64,000 nt of DNA from Anaerococcus degeneri (GTDB lineage Bacteria; Bacillota; Clostridia; Tissierellales; Peptoniphilaceae), in the NCBI RefSeq assembly GCF_017874475.1, contig NZ_JAGGLO010000001.1, positions 372,001 through 436,000 on the forward strand, written 5' to 3'. The position numbers and the translations under genes are program-made. Below the pieces are notes generated by a model. The model was given only the letters and a program-made list of their open reading frames with translations, searched no databases and had not been told where the DNA came from. This document shows positions 1 to 8,684 of the stretch, piece by piece (the stretch's first letter is position 1; the number at the start of each line of letters is the position of its first letter).

Positions 1-602
1 GCACGGAAATCTTCAACTCTTGGAAAATAGGGGATCAACAAAAAGACAATGGTGTTTTAATTCTCTTATTAATGAGCGAAGAAGAAGGGCAAAATCAAAT
101 AAACATCATCACTGGCTATGGCATAGAAGGCAGGCTAAATGATGGTAAAATTGGTAGGATAATTGATTCTTTTATGTTTGAAGATTTAAGAGATGGTAAT
201 TATTCTAAAGCCCTTAATGAAGGTTTTAACGCTGTTGTAGGCGAAATTGCAGCTGAATACGATATAGAGCTTGAAAAAGATTATGCAGGCTATCAAGACG
301 AGCTTGCTGATTCTAATGATGAAGATGGAATTTCCCTTGGAACAATCGTCTTTATCACTATAATGTTTATTATTATTTCAAATATTATTAATAACAATAA
401 TAACTACCGAGGTGGTGGCGGCTTTAGGAGAAGAAGACGCTATACTTATCCAAGGTTTGGGCCTGGTTGGTCATCTTGGTCTAGCTCATCGGATTCTTGG
501 GGTGGATCAAGCTTTGGTGGCGGTTCATCAGGAGGTTTTGGCGGAGGTTTTTCCGGTGGTGGAGGATCTTCAGGCGGTGGCGGCGCTGGCAGAAAATTTT
601 AA
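1..602 (+). CDS. TPM-domain (YgcG-like) membrane protein, 5' truncated
   Basis: The reading frame is open from position 3 with no start, so the N-terminus lies outside the window; the ATG at 72 is internal because the frame upstream of it already encodes TPM-domain sequence (WKIGDQQKDNGVLILL). The visible part has the end of a TPM domain (GYGIEGRLND), a membrane segment (roughly positions 340-395) and a low-complexity tail: an arginine cluster, then Ser/Gly-rich sequence ending GRKF. This order (TPM, one helix, Gly/Ser tail) is typical of the YgcG/TPM family, whose members sit in the membrane with an extracytoplasmic TPM domain; a biochemical role in this group is not settled. The family assignment is secure, the function is not. 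Confidence 0.8.
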   Translation, partial: TEIFNSWKIGDQQKDNGVLILLLMSEEEGQNQINIITGYGIEGRLNDGKIGRIIDSFMFEDLRDGNYSKALNEGFNAVVGEIAAEYDIELEKDYAGYQDELADSNDEDGISLGTIVFITIMFIIISNIINNNNNYRGGGGFRRRRRYTYPRFGPGWSSWSSSSDSWGGSSFGGGSSGGFGGGFSGGGGSSGGGGAGRKF

Positions 603-612
603 GGAGTAAATA

Positions 613-1119
613 TTGAAAGGATATTTAGCAAGTCATTTTTTTAATGATGCTATGTTTAGGTGGACAGAAGATTTAGCCCAGTATATAGAAAAAAATACTG
701 ATCTTGAACTTTATGTCCCACAAAGAAATGCAGATATAAACGATAAGAAAAATAATGATGCGATTATTACTGATATAAAGATATCACAGGCTGATACTGC
801 TCATCTTAAAGAATCTAATTTATTAATTGCAAATCTTGACGGATTGACAATTGATGATGGGGTTAGCGCAGAAATTATGGCCCATGGAGTTATGCGAGAA
901 TTTGAATTAGAACATGGAATAGATTTTCCAAGGATGATTATAGGGATAATCACAGATATGAGATATCAGGGAACTGGTGAGAATAAACTCTATAGAAATC
1001 TCATGGTTGTTGGAAAAGTTAAGGAGCATGGTCATTTGGTAGTAGGCTATGCCGGAGATGATTCCTTCAAAAAAGAAGTAATAAGTCATATAAATAAATT
1101 TATAGAAGCAAATAAATAG
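613..1119 (+). CDS. Nucleoside 2-deoxyribosyltransferase family protein
   Basis: This 168-residue protein begins YLASHFF and has a DG...D.G...E stretch in the middle (LDGLTIDDGVSAE), the pattern of nucleoside 2-deoxyribosyltransferases, which exchange bases on deoxynucleosides through a glutamate nucleophile. That glutamate is probably the one in SAEIMAHG. I take TTG at 613 as the start: AGGAG lies seven bases upstream and the protein starts directly at the first beta strand. It follows the TPM gene by ten bases and ends inside a strong bidirectional terminator. Nucleotide salvage is the likely role; the exact substrate cannot be read from the sequence. Confidence 0.75.
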   Translation: MKGYLASHFFNDAMFRWTEDLAQYIEKNTDLELYVPQRNADINDKKNNDAIITDIKISQADTAHLKESNLLIANLDGLTIDDGVSAEIMAHGVMREFELEHGIDFPRMIIGIITDMRYQGTGENKLYRNLMVVGKVKEHGHLVVGYAGDDSFKKEVISHINKFIEANK

Positions 1120-1151
1120 AGGTGGTAGAAAAATATCTACCACCTCTATTT
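1114..1151. terminator. Bidirectional terminator between convergent genes
   Basis: A perfect 16-bp inverted repeat (1114-1129 and 1136-1151) encloses a 6-base loop. It has A-rich sequence on one side and T-rich sequence on the other, and covers the stop codons of the deoxyribosyltransferase gene and folT. It can end transcription from both directions. Confidence 0.9.
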
Positions 1152-1665
1152 ATTTTAATTTATCTAGTAATTTTGTAGATATGAAATATAAAAGGAAATA
1201 ATTTATAAGACCATCTACTAATACTTTTACAAAACGTGAAGCTAACATTACCTTGTAAGGATTATTAAACAATTGGCTTAACCATAAGGTGTTTAAGAAC
1301 ATATGGCAGATGTAAAATACAAAAAATACCATAAGCCCAACTTGAACCTTCATAGAAATGTTTTTATACTTTGAGTATTCTGTAATAAGTCCAGGTATAA
1401 GACCTGTTAGGACAGAAACTAAGGTAAATCCAAAGTGTGGTGTGCCTCCAGCATTTATAGCAACACCTATTAAGTCGGCTGCAAGTCCAGCAAGTGCTCC
1501 AGGTATTGGACCTAATAGCATGCCTGCAAGCATCAATGGCAAGTGGCCAAAAGAAAACTTAATTGTTGGTGTGATAAAAATACCAAAAAATCTTGAAAAG
1601 ATGATTGATAATGCTGTTAGCATAGCTGCTTTCACGAGTGAATCAACACTCAATTTTTTATTCAT
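1150..1665 (-). CDS. folT: Folate ECF transporter S component FolT
   Basis: This 171-residue membrane protein has about five to six hydrophobic helices. It carries the S-component pattern of an N-terminal helix with small residues (KAAMLTALSIIFSRFF) and a GPIPGALAGLAADLIG loop that contacts the ECF module. The FolT assignment rests on this resemblance and on the THF riboswitch directly upstream. It would bind folate outside the cell and work with the shared EcfA/A'/T module, which is not in this window. The start at 1665 has AAAGGGG seven bases upstream, directly against the last stem of the riboswitch. Confidence 0.85.
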   Translation of the reverse strand: MNKKLSVDSLVKAAMLTALSIIFSRFFGIFITPTIKFSFGHLPLMLAGMLLGPIPGALAGLAADLIGVAINAGGTPHFGFTLVSVLTGLIPGLITEYSKYKNISMKVQVGLMVFFVFYICHMFLNTLWLSQLFNNPYKVMLASRFVKVLVDGLINYFLLYFISTKLLDKLK

Positions 1666-1677
1666 TTTTTCCCCTTT

Positions 1678-1774
1678 CTATCAGAGGTCAGCGGTTGCGA
1701 TAAAGAATCGGAAGTTTCGTCTGGAAACAACAACCCATTTTCCAGCACTAATCGCTCTTTACCTACTCTGATAG
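1678..1774 (-). promoter_or_regulatory. THF (tetrahydrofolate) riboswitch, class I
   Basis: Read on the minus strand, the leader closes with a 9-bp stem (CTATCAGAG / CTCTGATAG) and contains the conserved blocks of the THF class in order: AGAGTAGGTAAA, GCGATTAGTG, ATGGGTTGTTG, CGAAAC and CAACCGCTGACCTCTG. The 3' strand of the closing stem ends directly against the AAAGGGG Shine-Dalgarno of folT and no T-run follows, so control of translation initiation is the likely mechanism, with folT turned down when folate is plentiful. Recognised from memory of the consensus; a covariance search would confirm it. Confidence 0.88.
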
Positions 1775-1810
1775 AATCATTATAAGCTAATTGGGGGAAA
1801 TTTCAAAATT

Positions 1811-2563
1811 TTAGTCTGGATTTAAGACAAAACCTTGGCTTAGTAAGGTTTCAAACATTTTATTTCTATTTTTGATAATGGATCCTTGTTTTTTAGGTAT
1901 TTGGCTTGAAAAAGATTCACTTTTTCTACCAGAATCTCTCAAATCATAATAAGTTGTCATTTCTTTATCGTAATCTTTTATCATTTCTAAGTAAGAATCA
2001 TAGGTCTTATAGGAATTCTCAAAATTCTTTAAATTTATATCAAGCCTTGGTTTTATTTGTGGATTTTGATTAGGTATCCCAAAGCCTACACCGACCGCTG
2101 GATAGGTAAGTTTTGGCATCTTTAGTATATCAATTACCTTTTTTGTATCGTTGTGGATATTGCCAAAATAATTAGCTCCAAGACCCAAAGACTCAACAGC
2201 GTTAGTTAAATTTTGAGCGGCAATAATTGCGTCTGTAAAACCTTGGATAAACTTATCAAAGCTAATTATATTGTCATTTTCTAGGTCTAATTCTCTTGCT
2301 ATTTCATAATTTCTTTTTAGATCTACGATGAAAATCCAAAGTTCGGTTGCCCTTGCCATGTATGCTTGGTTACCATTTTCTGCTAATTTTTCTTTGATTT
2401 TTGGATCTGTAATCCTTATTACAGACATATTTTGCATGCCGTTTGAAGATGCCGACATATTTACAACATCTAGTAGGGTTTTGATTGTTGAATCATCTAT
2501 CTTTTCATCTGTAAATTCTCTAATAGTCCTATGTTTTAATTGGTTTTTGATTGTTTGGTTCAT
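1811..2563 (-). CDS. Nitroreductase family NAD(P)H:FMN oxidoreductase
   Basis: A 250-residue flavoprotein. The N-terminal HRTIREFTDEKID is the FMN phosphate-binding start of NfsA-type nitroreductases. ESLGLGANYFGNIHND and YPAVGVGFGIPNQNPQIKPRL match the middle of that family, the latter being the segment that carries the substrate-side loop. The start at 2563 is chosen over a longer in-frame start at 2698 because a clean AAAGGAGG lies just upstream of 2563 and the extra 45 residues do not resemble the family. It is divergent from the helicase gene with 55 bases between them. Physiological substrate unknown. Confidence 0.85.
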   Translation of the reverse strand: MNQTIKNQLKHRTIREFTDEKIDDSTIKTLLDVVNMSASSNGMQNMSVIRITDPKIKEKLAENGNQAYMARATELWIFIVDLKRNYEIARELDLENDNIISFDKFIQGFTDAIIAAQNLTNAVESLGLGANYFGNIHNDTKKVIDILKMPKLTYPAVGVGFGIPNQNPQIKPRLDINLKNFENSYKTYDSYLEMIKDYDKEMTTYYDLRDSGRKSESFSSQIPKKQGSIIKNRNKMFETLLSQGFVLNPD

Positions 2564-2618
2564 AAGTCCTCCTTTCTTAATTAATACCCAAAGGAGTATA
2601 GTAATACTAGGAGAAGTT

Positions 2619-4961
2619 ATGAAAATAAGGACATCTGTTCGAAACTTAATTGAATTCGTTATGAGATCTGGGGATATAGACAACAGATTTAGGGACAATA
2701 CCAGGATGATTGAAGGTATTAGGGCCCACCAAAAAATTCAAGCTAAGTACGATAAGACTTATAAAAAAGAATATAAACTTAAGAATACTACGACCTATAA
2801 GGACGTAGTTTTTGAAGTTGAAGGCAGGGCGGATGGACTTGGCAAAAAAGATGGAATTTATCTAATAGATGAGATTAAGTCTACATCAAGGAGTCTTGAC
2901 GATTTAACAGACGATAATAAACTCCATTGGGCCCAGGCTCTTTGCTATGCTTATTTTTATGCTGTAGATAATTCACAAGATACGATGCTTATTTCTTTAA
3001 CTTACGTATCGGTTGATGATTATAGGTCTAAGATATTTGAAAAGTCCTTTAGCTTTGATGAACTTAAAGATTTTTATTTAAAACTCCTAGATGAATACAT
3101 AATATTTTCAAAAATTTTGGCATCAAATAAAGAAAAAAGAGATGGGTCTATAAAAGAGCTCGTTTTCCCCTACGAAACTTATAGGAAAGGCCAGAGGAAG
3201 ATGGCTGTGGCTGTATACATGGCAATTTTAGAAGAAAAAAATCTTTTTGTAGACGCACCAACAGGTATTGGTAAGACCATTTCAGCGATTTTTCCAAGTA
3301 TAAAATCTATGCCAGAAGGTCTTACAGATAAGGTTTTTTATCTTACAAGCAAAAATACCATTGCTAAAGAAGCCTTAAAAAGTCTAAACCGACTTGAGGA
3401 TAAGGGACTTTTTATAGAAGCACTTAATATTACAAGCAAGGAAAAAATTTGCTTAAATGATGAGGTTTCTTGCAATCCTGTTGATTGTCCTTATGCCAAG
3501 GGTCATTTTGATAGGGTAAATGATGCCTTAAAAGATATACTAGAGAATGAAAATATAATGGACTATGATATAATTATCGAGTATGCAAAAAAATATATGG
3601 TTTGCCCATTAGAATTTGAACTTGATATTAGCACCTATGCTGATTTTGTAATCTGTGATTATAATTATGTTTTCGATCCAAATGTATTTTTGAAGAGATT
3701 TTTTGAGGAAGTTATAGACTCCTATGTATTTTTGATAGACGAGGCCCACAACCTCCTTGAAAGAACTAGGGATATGTATTCCTATTCCTTCAAAGATACT
3801 ACTTTTACAGGTTTAATCGAACTTTTAGATGAGAAAAAGGATAGAAAGTTAAGAAAAAAATTAGGTCAGATTGTAGATGATTTTTATAAGCTAGGCCAAA
3901 TTGCAAATAAAAATACATATTATTTCACAAGTGACTACATAGATGTATTGGACAAAGATTTGATTTCCCTATCAAAAACTATGGAAAAATTCCTTGTAGA
4001 AAAAACTGACTATAAGGACTATGACCAGGTATTAGATCTCTATTTTGAAATAAATAAGTATTTAAAAATTTCAGATTACTTTACAGAAGGATTTTATAAT
4101 GTCATTTCTTATGACAAAGGAAGTTTTGAGAGAAGCTTTGAGATAAAGTGTGTCGATCCAAGGGAAGTTCTTAAAAATAAATATAAACTTGCGAGAGCTT
4201 CGATATTTTTTTCAGCTACCCTTTCACCAATGGGATATTTTGTCAAGGCACTCTCCGGAGAAGATTCCTTAAAATTAAGACTAGATATGCCATTTAATCC
4301 TGAACATCTTTTGATTTTTAAGAAATCCATCTCAACTAGATATAGGGATAGGAATAGGAACTTGGCCGTGGTAGCAGAATCAATAAATGACTTTGTGAAA
4401 AGTAAAAAAGGCAATTATTTTATATTTTTCCCATCTTATTCTTATTTGGAGGATGTGGCAGAATATTATAAGGATAATTTTGATGAAGAAATTCTTATTC
4501 AGGAAAGAACAATGACGGCTGAAGCTAGGGGCGAATTTTTGAATGAATTTACCTATGATTCGGCGAAAATTGGATTTTTAGTCCTAGGTGGAATTTTTTC
4601 AGAAGGAGTAGACCTGATTGGAGATAGGCTGATTGGTTCGATGATAATTTCTGTTGGAATGCCTGGTGTTTCTAAAGAAAGGGACTTAATCAAATATCAC
4701 TTTGAAAAGGAAGGCTTCAATGGTTTTGATTATTCATACACTTATCCCGGCTTAAATAAGGTATTTCAAGCAGCTGGTAGGGTTATAAGAGGAGAAGATG
4801 ATAGGGGAATAATTTATCTTTTGGATGATAGGTATTCATGGCAAAAATATATGGAGCTTTTTCCTAAACATTGGACAAATCAAGTTATGGCAAATGATAA
4901 AAATGATTTTGAAAAAATTATAAATAAATTTTGGAGTATAGATGAAAAAGAGACAGACTAA
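2619..4961 (+). CDS. PD-(D/E)XK nuclease fused to XPD/DinG-type helicase
   Basis: 780 residues. An N-terminal domain (about 60-150) has GRADGL...DEIKS...HWAQALCYAY, the D...ExK plus QxxxY arrangement of RecB/Cas4-like nucleases. The helicase core has Walker A DAPTGIGKT near 212 and a DEAH box near 374. Four cysteines (near 277, 284, 289 and 328) match the iron-sulfur cluster of XPD/DinG helicases. The C-terminal half has GGIFSEGVDLIGD and QAAGRVIRG, motifs V and VI. It should be a 5'-3' helicase with a nuclease partner domain, acting in DNA repair. The start at 2619 has AGGAGAAG ahead; a longer frame from 2328 overlaps the nitroreductase and is rejected. The rRNA methyltransferase gene overlaps its end by 20 bases. 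Confidence 0.85.
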   Translation: MKIRTSVRNLIEFVMRSGDIDNRFRDNTRMIEGIRAHQKIQAKYDKTYKKEYKLKNTTTYKDVVFEVEGRADGLGKKDGIYLIDEIKSTSRSLDDLTDDNKLHWAQALCYAYFYAVDNSQDTMLISLTYVSVDDYRSKIFEKSFSFDELKDFYLKLLDEYIIFSKILASNKEKRDGSIKELVFPYETYRKGQRKMAVAVYMAILEEKNLFVDAPTGIGKTISAIFPSIKSMPEGLTDKVFYLTSKNTIAKEALKSLNRLEDKGLFIEALNITSKEKICLNDEVSCNPVDCPYAKGHFDRVNDALKDILENENIMDYDIIIEYAKKYMVCPLEFELDISTYADFVICDYNYVFDPNVFLKRFFEEVIDSYVFLIDEAHNLLERTRDMYSYSFKDTTFTGLIELLDEKKDRKLRKKLGQIVDDFYKLGQIANKNTYYFTSDYIDVLDKDLISLSKTMEKFLVEKTDYKDYDQVLDLYFEINKYLKISDYFTEGFYNVISYDKGSFERSFEIKCVDPREVLKNKYKLARASIFFSATLSPMGYFVKALSGEDSLKLRLDMPFNPEHLLIFKKSISTRYRDRNRNLAVVAESINDFVKSKKGNYFIFFPSYSYLEDVAEYYKDNFDEEILIQERTMTAEARGEFLNEFTYDSAKIGFLVLGGIFSEGVDLIGDRLIGSMIISVGMPGVSKERDLIKYHFEKEGFNGFDYSYTYPGLNKVFQAAGRVIRGEDDRGIIYLLDDRYSWQKYMELFPKHWTNQVMANDKNDFEKIINKFWSIDEKETD

Positions 4962-6309
4962 AGATATAAAAATAAGCCAAATGAAATATCCGAATATTTC
5001 AATAGGTTTTGACGAAAACGGAAGGAAAGTAGAGTTTAAGGGTGGTCTTTTAGGCCAAACTGTAAGAGTAAAGGCAGGAAAGAAAAACAAGGATAGGATT
5101 AAAGGTAAATACATAGAACTCCTAGAAGGATCTAAACTCGAAAATGCAAGAGATTACTGCCCACAAGCTGAAAGTTGTGGTGGATGCGCCTACCAAAAAC
5201 TAGCATATGAGACTGAACTAATGCTCAAACATGGAATGATAAAAGACCTTTTTGATGAGCATGGAATTGAATATAATAAGGATATATCTATAAATAGGTC
5301 TCCAATCACAAGAGGATTTAGGAATAAGATGGAATATACTTTTGGAGATTCTGTTAAGGGCGGTCCTCTTGTCTTGGGTCTTCACAGAAAAAGAAGATTT
5401 TATGAAATAGTAGATTGCAAAAATTGTAATATAGTAGATGCTGATTTTAATGCCATAAGGGAAAAGGTTCAGGATTATTTTAGGAAAAAAGAAACTGACT
5501 TTTATCACAAGATGGCAAAGGAAGGTCTATTAAGGCACTTAGTCATCAGAAAAGCTATGCACACTAATCAAATCATGGTAATTTTGGTAACAACAAGCGA
5601 AGACATCTTTGATGATACAAGATTAAGATTATTTTTACATATGCTCTTAGACATTGATCTTGATGGCAAAATTTTCTCAGTATATCATGTTTTAAATGAT
5701 TCTGTAGCGGATGCAGTCATTCCTGAAAAGATAAAATTAATTTACGGCAAAGAATATATCACAGAAGAAATGATGGGCTTAGAATTTAGAATATCCCCAT
5801 TTTCTTTCTTCCAGCCAAATGTCTTTACAGCAGAAAAACTCTATCAAAAAGCCTTTGAACTTGCAGAAATTGATAAGAACATGGATGTACTCGATCTTTA
5901 CTCAGGAACAGGTACCATAACTCAATTAATGGCAAGTGTAGCAAAATCTGCAACAGGTATTGAAATAGTAGAAGAGGCTGTAGAAAAAGCTAAAGAGAAT
6001 GCTAAAATAAATGGCTTAGATAATGTAAATTTCTTGTGCGGCGATGTCTTAGAAGAGATAGAAAAGGTCGGAAATAAATACGACGTAGTAGTCTTAGACC
6101 CACCAAGAGCAGGAATTAGCCCTGCATCTTTAGAAAAAATCTTAAATATAGACTGCAAAAAATTTGTCTACATCTCTTGCAATCCTAAAACTCAAATGGA
6201 AAATTTAAAGACTTTTATTGATAGGGGATTCGAGATAAAAGACTACGAAATCTACGATCAATTCCCAAATTCAAGACATTTGGAAACCATAGCTTTACTT
6301 GAAAAATAA
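4942..6309 (+). CDS. rlmD: 23S rRNA (uracil-5-)-methyltransferase, RlmD/RlmCD type
   Basis: 455 residues with an N-terminal TRAM-like beta domain (about 1-65). Iron-sulfur cysteines are C73, C79 and C82 in CPQAESCGGCAYQ, with a fourth in the CKNCN segment near 155. The SAM-dependent methyltransferase domain has DLYSGTGT, LDPPRAG and the catalytic-cysteine motif SCNP near 412. This is the TrmA/RumA family, which methylates uracil C5 in 23S rRNA. Firmicutes usually have one enzyme (RlmCD) that modifies two sites, so the exact target is inferred. It overlaps the helicase gene by 20 bases, which suggests cotranscription, and a terminator follows. Confidence 0.88.
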   Translation: MKKRQTKDIKISQMKYPNISIGFDENGRKVEFKGGLLGQTVRVKAGKKNKDRIKGKYIELLEGSKLENARDYCPQAESCGGCAYQKLAYETELMLKHGMIKDLFDEHGIEYNKDISINRSPITRGFRNKMEYTFGDSVKGGPLVLGLHRKRRFYEIVDCKNCNIVDADFNAIREKVQDYFRKKETDFYHKMAKEGLLRHLVIRKAMHTNQIMVILVTTSEDIFDDTRLRLFLHMLLDIDLDGKIFSVYHVLNDSVADAVIPEKIKLIYGKEYITEEMMGLEFRISPFSFFQPNVFTAEKLYQKAFELAEIDKNMDVLDLYSGTGTITQLMASVAKSATGIEIVEEAVEKAKENAKINGLDNVNFLCGDVLEEIEKVGNKYDVVVLDPPRAGISPASLEKILNIDCKKFVYISCNPKTQMENLKTFIDRGFEIKDYEIYDQFPNSRHLETIALLEK

Positions 6310-6316
6310 TTTTTAT

Positions 6317-6350
6317 AAGACTTACAAGCAAAAGATTGTAGGTCTTTTTT
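6317..6350 (+). terminator. Rho-independent terminator after rlmD
   Basis: An 11-bp stem with one G-U pair (6317-6327 with 6336-6346), an 8-base loop and a T-run to 6350. Confidence 0.88.
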
Positions 6351-6377
6351 ACTAATTTTATATTACAATTATTTTAA

Positions 6378-6406
6378 TTAATTTACTATTTTGTTAATGG
6401 TATACT
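6378..6406 (+). promoter_or_regulatory. Probable sigma-A promoter of the two-component/ABC operon
   Basis: TTAATT at 6378-6383 and TATACT at 6401-6406 are separated by 17 bases. The site lies between the rlmD terminator and the response regulator gene, leaving a leader of about 30 bases. Confidence 0.5.
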
Positions 6407-6444
6407 GTTAATGTAACTATTAAAACTCTAATAAGGGGATAAGA

Positions 6445-7095
6445 ATGAAAAATATTTTGATCATAGAAGACAACCAAGATATTGCCTTACAAATGAAAAA
6501 ATATCTAATAAAAAATGGCTATGGTGTTGAAATTGCATCATCTTTTTATGAGGCTACTTTCAAGATGAATGTAGACATTGATGTAGCCCTTTTAGATATA
6601 AATCTACCTGATAAAGATGGCCAGCATTTGATAGAGAAATTAAAAGAAAAAGATATAAGAGTTATTGTTACAACGGTAAAAAATGATGAGAATTTTATAA
6701 TTGAAGCTCTAGATAGGGGAGCAGATGACTATATAACAAAGCCATTTTCTCTTGCAATACTAAGGGCAAGAATTGATGCTGTTTTGAGGACTTTGCCTAT
6801 ATCACAAGATAAAATTATTTCTTATAAAGATATAAAAATAGATTTAAAAGAATCAAAAGTTTATTTTAAAGGGGAAAATATTGACTTAACCCCACTTGAA
6901 TACGAAATATTACTTTTATTTATCAAAAATCCCCACAGAGTTTACACAAGAAGCCAACTTTTGGAAATGTTTTGGGAAGATAGGGATAAGTTTGTAAATG
7001 ACAATACCCTAACATCAACTATTAAGAGAATCAGAGAAAAGCTTGATAGGGAAGTTATTTCTACTGTTAGGGGCATAGGTTATAGGATGGACTGA
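6445..7095 (+). CDS. OmpR-family response regulator
   Basis: 216 residues: a receiver domain (1-115) with acidic pocket IIEDN, phosphoacceptor D51 (LLDINLPD) and K near 103 (YITKPF), then a winged-helix DNA-binding domain with DLTPLEYEILLLFI and TSTIKRIREKL...VRGIGYRMD. It is the first gene of an operon with a histidine kinase (one base downstream) and an ABC ATPase/permease pair. That layout is usual for systems that sense and expel cell-envelope-active peptides, so the exporter is the probable target. An AAGGGGAT-type ribosome binding site precedes the ATG. Confidence 0.9.
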   Translation: MKNILIIEDNQDIALQMKKYLIKNGYGVEIASSFYEATFKMNVDIDVALLDINLPDKDGQHLIEKLKEKDIRVIVTTVKNDENFIIEALDRGADDYITKPFSLAILRARIDAVLRTLPISQDKIISYKDIKIDLKESKVYFKGENIDLTPLEYEILLLFIKNPHRVYTRSQLLEMFWEDRDKFVNDNTLTSTIKRIREKLDREVISTVRGIGYRMD

Positions 7096-7096
7096 G

Positions 7097-7957
7097 ATGG
7101 TATATGTATTTTGGATAATAAGTCTAGGACTTCTTTATTATTTTTTGGAAAAAAGAAAGCAAAATAGGATAAATGAACTCATAGATTTGATAGAGAATAT
7201 GAAAAATCAAGTTTATAAAATACCGATGAAGCAAGATGATTTTTCAATCTTGGAAGATAAAATTTACAAGCTTTTTATAGAAATAGTAGAAGCCAAGGAA
7301 ACCACCAGCAAAAATAGTGAAAAGCAAATAGAATACCTAGAAGACATCGCCCATCAAATAAAAACTCCAATTACATCTATGATTTTTTCTGTTGAAAATT
7401 TGGAAATTGACTACCCAGATAATGATGATATAGGAATCTTAAAAAGGCAAATTCAAAGATTAAATTCTTTGTCAGATATTTTGCTTAAATTATCAAGCCT
7501 TGATGCCAATAAAGATCTTATGAAAAAGGAAGAAATTAATCTTGATGAATTAGTGACTTACGCTTTAGACGCCCTAGATATAAAAAAATCTACAAGTATA
7601 AAAACAGAAAATAACTTAAAAGAAAATATTATTTTCGGTGATTTTTATTGGCTAACAGAAGCCCTTATTAATATCTTAAAAAATGCAGATAATAGACCTT
7701 CTTGCAATATAATCTCTATTTCATCTTTCAAAAATCCACTTTATACATCTTTGATTATTGAGGATAATGGAGGAGGAATTAAAAAAGATGATATCAAAAA
7801 AATTTTTAAACGCTTTTATAAAACTCCAGACTCAAAGGGGTTTGGAATCGGTCTAGCTATGGCGAAGACAATTGTTGAAAAGAATAATGGATTAATATCT
7901 GTTGATAATACTAAAGATGGTGCAAAATTTGAAATGAAATTTTATAATGTCACCTAA
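7097..7957 (+). CDS. Sensor histidine kinase with minimal membrane anchor
   Basis: 286 residues. A single membrane helix (about 3-18) is followed by a short coiled linker, a dimerisation/phosphoacceptor domain with H86 (EDIAHQIKTPITS) and an ATPase domain with an N box (ALINILKNADN), a G1 box (EDNGGGI), an F box (IFKRFYK) and a G2 box (GFGIGLAMAK). There is no extracellular sensor domain, so it must sense within the membrane or through the linked ABC permease, as inferred for BceS-type kinases; unlike BceS, only one helix is evident. It starts one base after the regulator's stop codon. Confidence 0.88.
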   Translation: MVYVFWIISLGLLYYFLEKRKQNRINELIDLIENMKNQVYKIPMKQDDFSILEDKIYKLFIEIVEAKETTSKNSEKQIEYLEDIAHQIKTPITSMIFSVENLEIDYPDNDDIGILKRQIQRLNSLSDILLKLSSLDANKDLMKKEEINLDELVTYALDALDIKKSTSIKTENNLKENIIFGDFYWLTEALINILKNADNRPSCNIISISSFKNPLYTSLIIEDNGGGIKKDDIKKIFKRFYKTPDSKGFGIGLAMAKTIVEKNNGLISVDNTKDGAKFEMKFYNVT

Positions 7958-8003
7958 AAATCACTTTACTTTTATATACTTACCTTAAATTAAGGAGGAA
8001 AGT

Positions 8004-8684
8004 ATGGAAATTTTAAAAGTAGAAAATTTAAGAAAAGAATATGGAGAAGGCAATTCCAAGGTAGTGGCCTTAGATGGAGTTGATCTCACAATAGAAAGAG
8101 GAGAATTTGTCGCCATTGTAGGCCCTAGTGGGTCTGGTAAATCAACTCTCTTACATATTATAGGAGGAGTAGATAGCCCAAGCAGTGGAAAAGTTTACAT
8201 AGATGGCAACGACATTTCCCAATATTCATCAAAGGAGTTGGCCCTATTTCGCAGGAGGAAAGTAGGTTTAATCTATCAATTTTATAATCTAATCCAAAAT
8301 CTAACAGTAAGGCACAACATAGAATTACCCTTAAAGTTAGATAAGAGAAAAATCCATGAGGATGTCTTACAAGATCTAGTAAAAAAACTTGGCATAGAAA
8401 GTAAACTTGATTCCTTTCCAAGTGAACTATCTGGAGGCCAGCAACAAAGAGTTGCCATAGCAAGGTCTTTAATCTACAAACCATCAATAATCTTAGCGGA
8501 TGAACCAACTGGCAACCTAGATAGGAAAAACTCCAAGGAAATAATAGAAATCTTCAAATATTTTAATAAGACTTTAAAACAAACTATTATCCTAATTACC
8601 CACGATGAAAAAATCGCCCTAGAGGCAGATCGAATTGTCACTATAGTTGATGGAAAAATTATAGGAGATGAGAAAAATGAATAA
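8004..8684 (+). CDS. ABC exporter ATP-binding protein (MacB/BceA-type)
   Basis: 226 residues with Walker A GPSGSGKST (40-48), signature [14 protein letters not shown], Walker B IILADEPTGNLD and the switch histidine in ITHDE. This is the ATPase class paired with FtsX-like permeases. Preceded by AAGGAGG. It overlaps the permease gene by eight bases, so the two are translationally coupled. With the upstream kinase and regulator it forms a sensing-plus-export module, most likely for peptide antibiotics or envelope stress; the substrate is inference. Confidence 0.9.
   Translation: MEILKVENLRKEYGEGNSKVVALDGVDLTIERGEFVAIVGPSGSGKSTLLHIIGGVDSPSSGKVYIDGNDISQYSSKELALFRRRKVGLIYQFYNLIQNLTVRHNIELPLKLDKRKIHEDVLQDLVKKLGIESKLDSFPSELSGGQQQRVAIARSLIYKPSIILADEPTGNLDRKNSKEIIEIFKYFNKTLKQTIILITHDEKIALEADRIVTIVDGKIIGDEKNE

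Noticed and set aside
412-609. Second reading frame over the Gly/Ser-rich tail of the TPM protein
   Set aside because: Repetitive GGTGGC-type sequence is open in several frames; the TPM frame explains it.
2328-2618. In-frame upstream extension of the nuclease-helicase gene
   Set aside because: It lies antisense inside the nitroreductase gene, has no binding site, and ATG 2619 has AGGAGAAG.
2564-2698. 45-residue N-terminal extension of the nitroreductase
   Set aside because: It overlaps the divergent helicase start and promoter region; AAAGGAGG directly precedes 2563.
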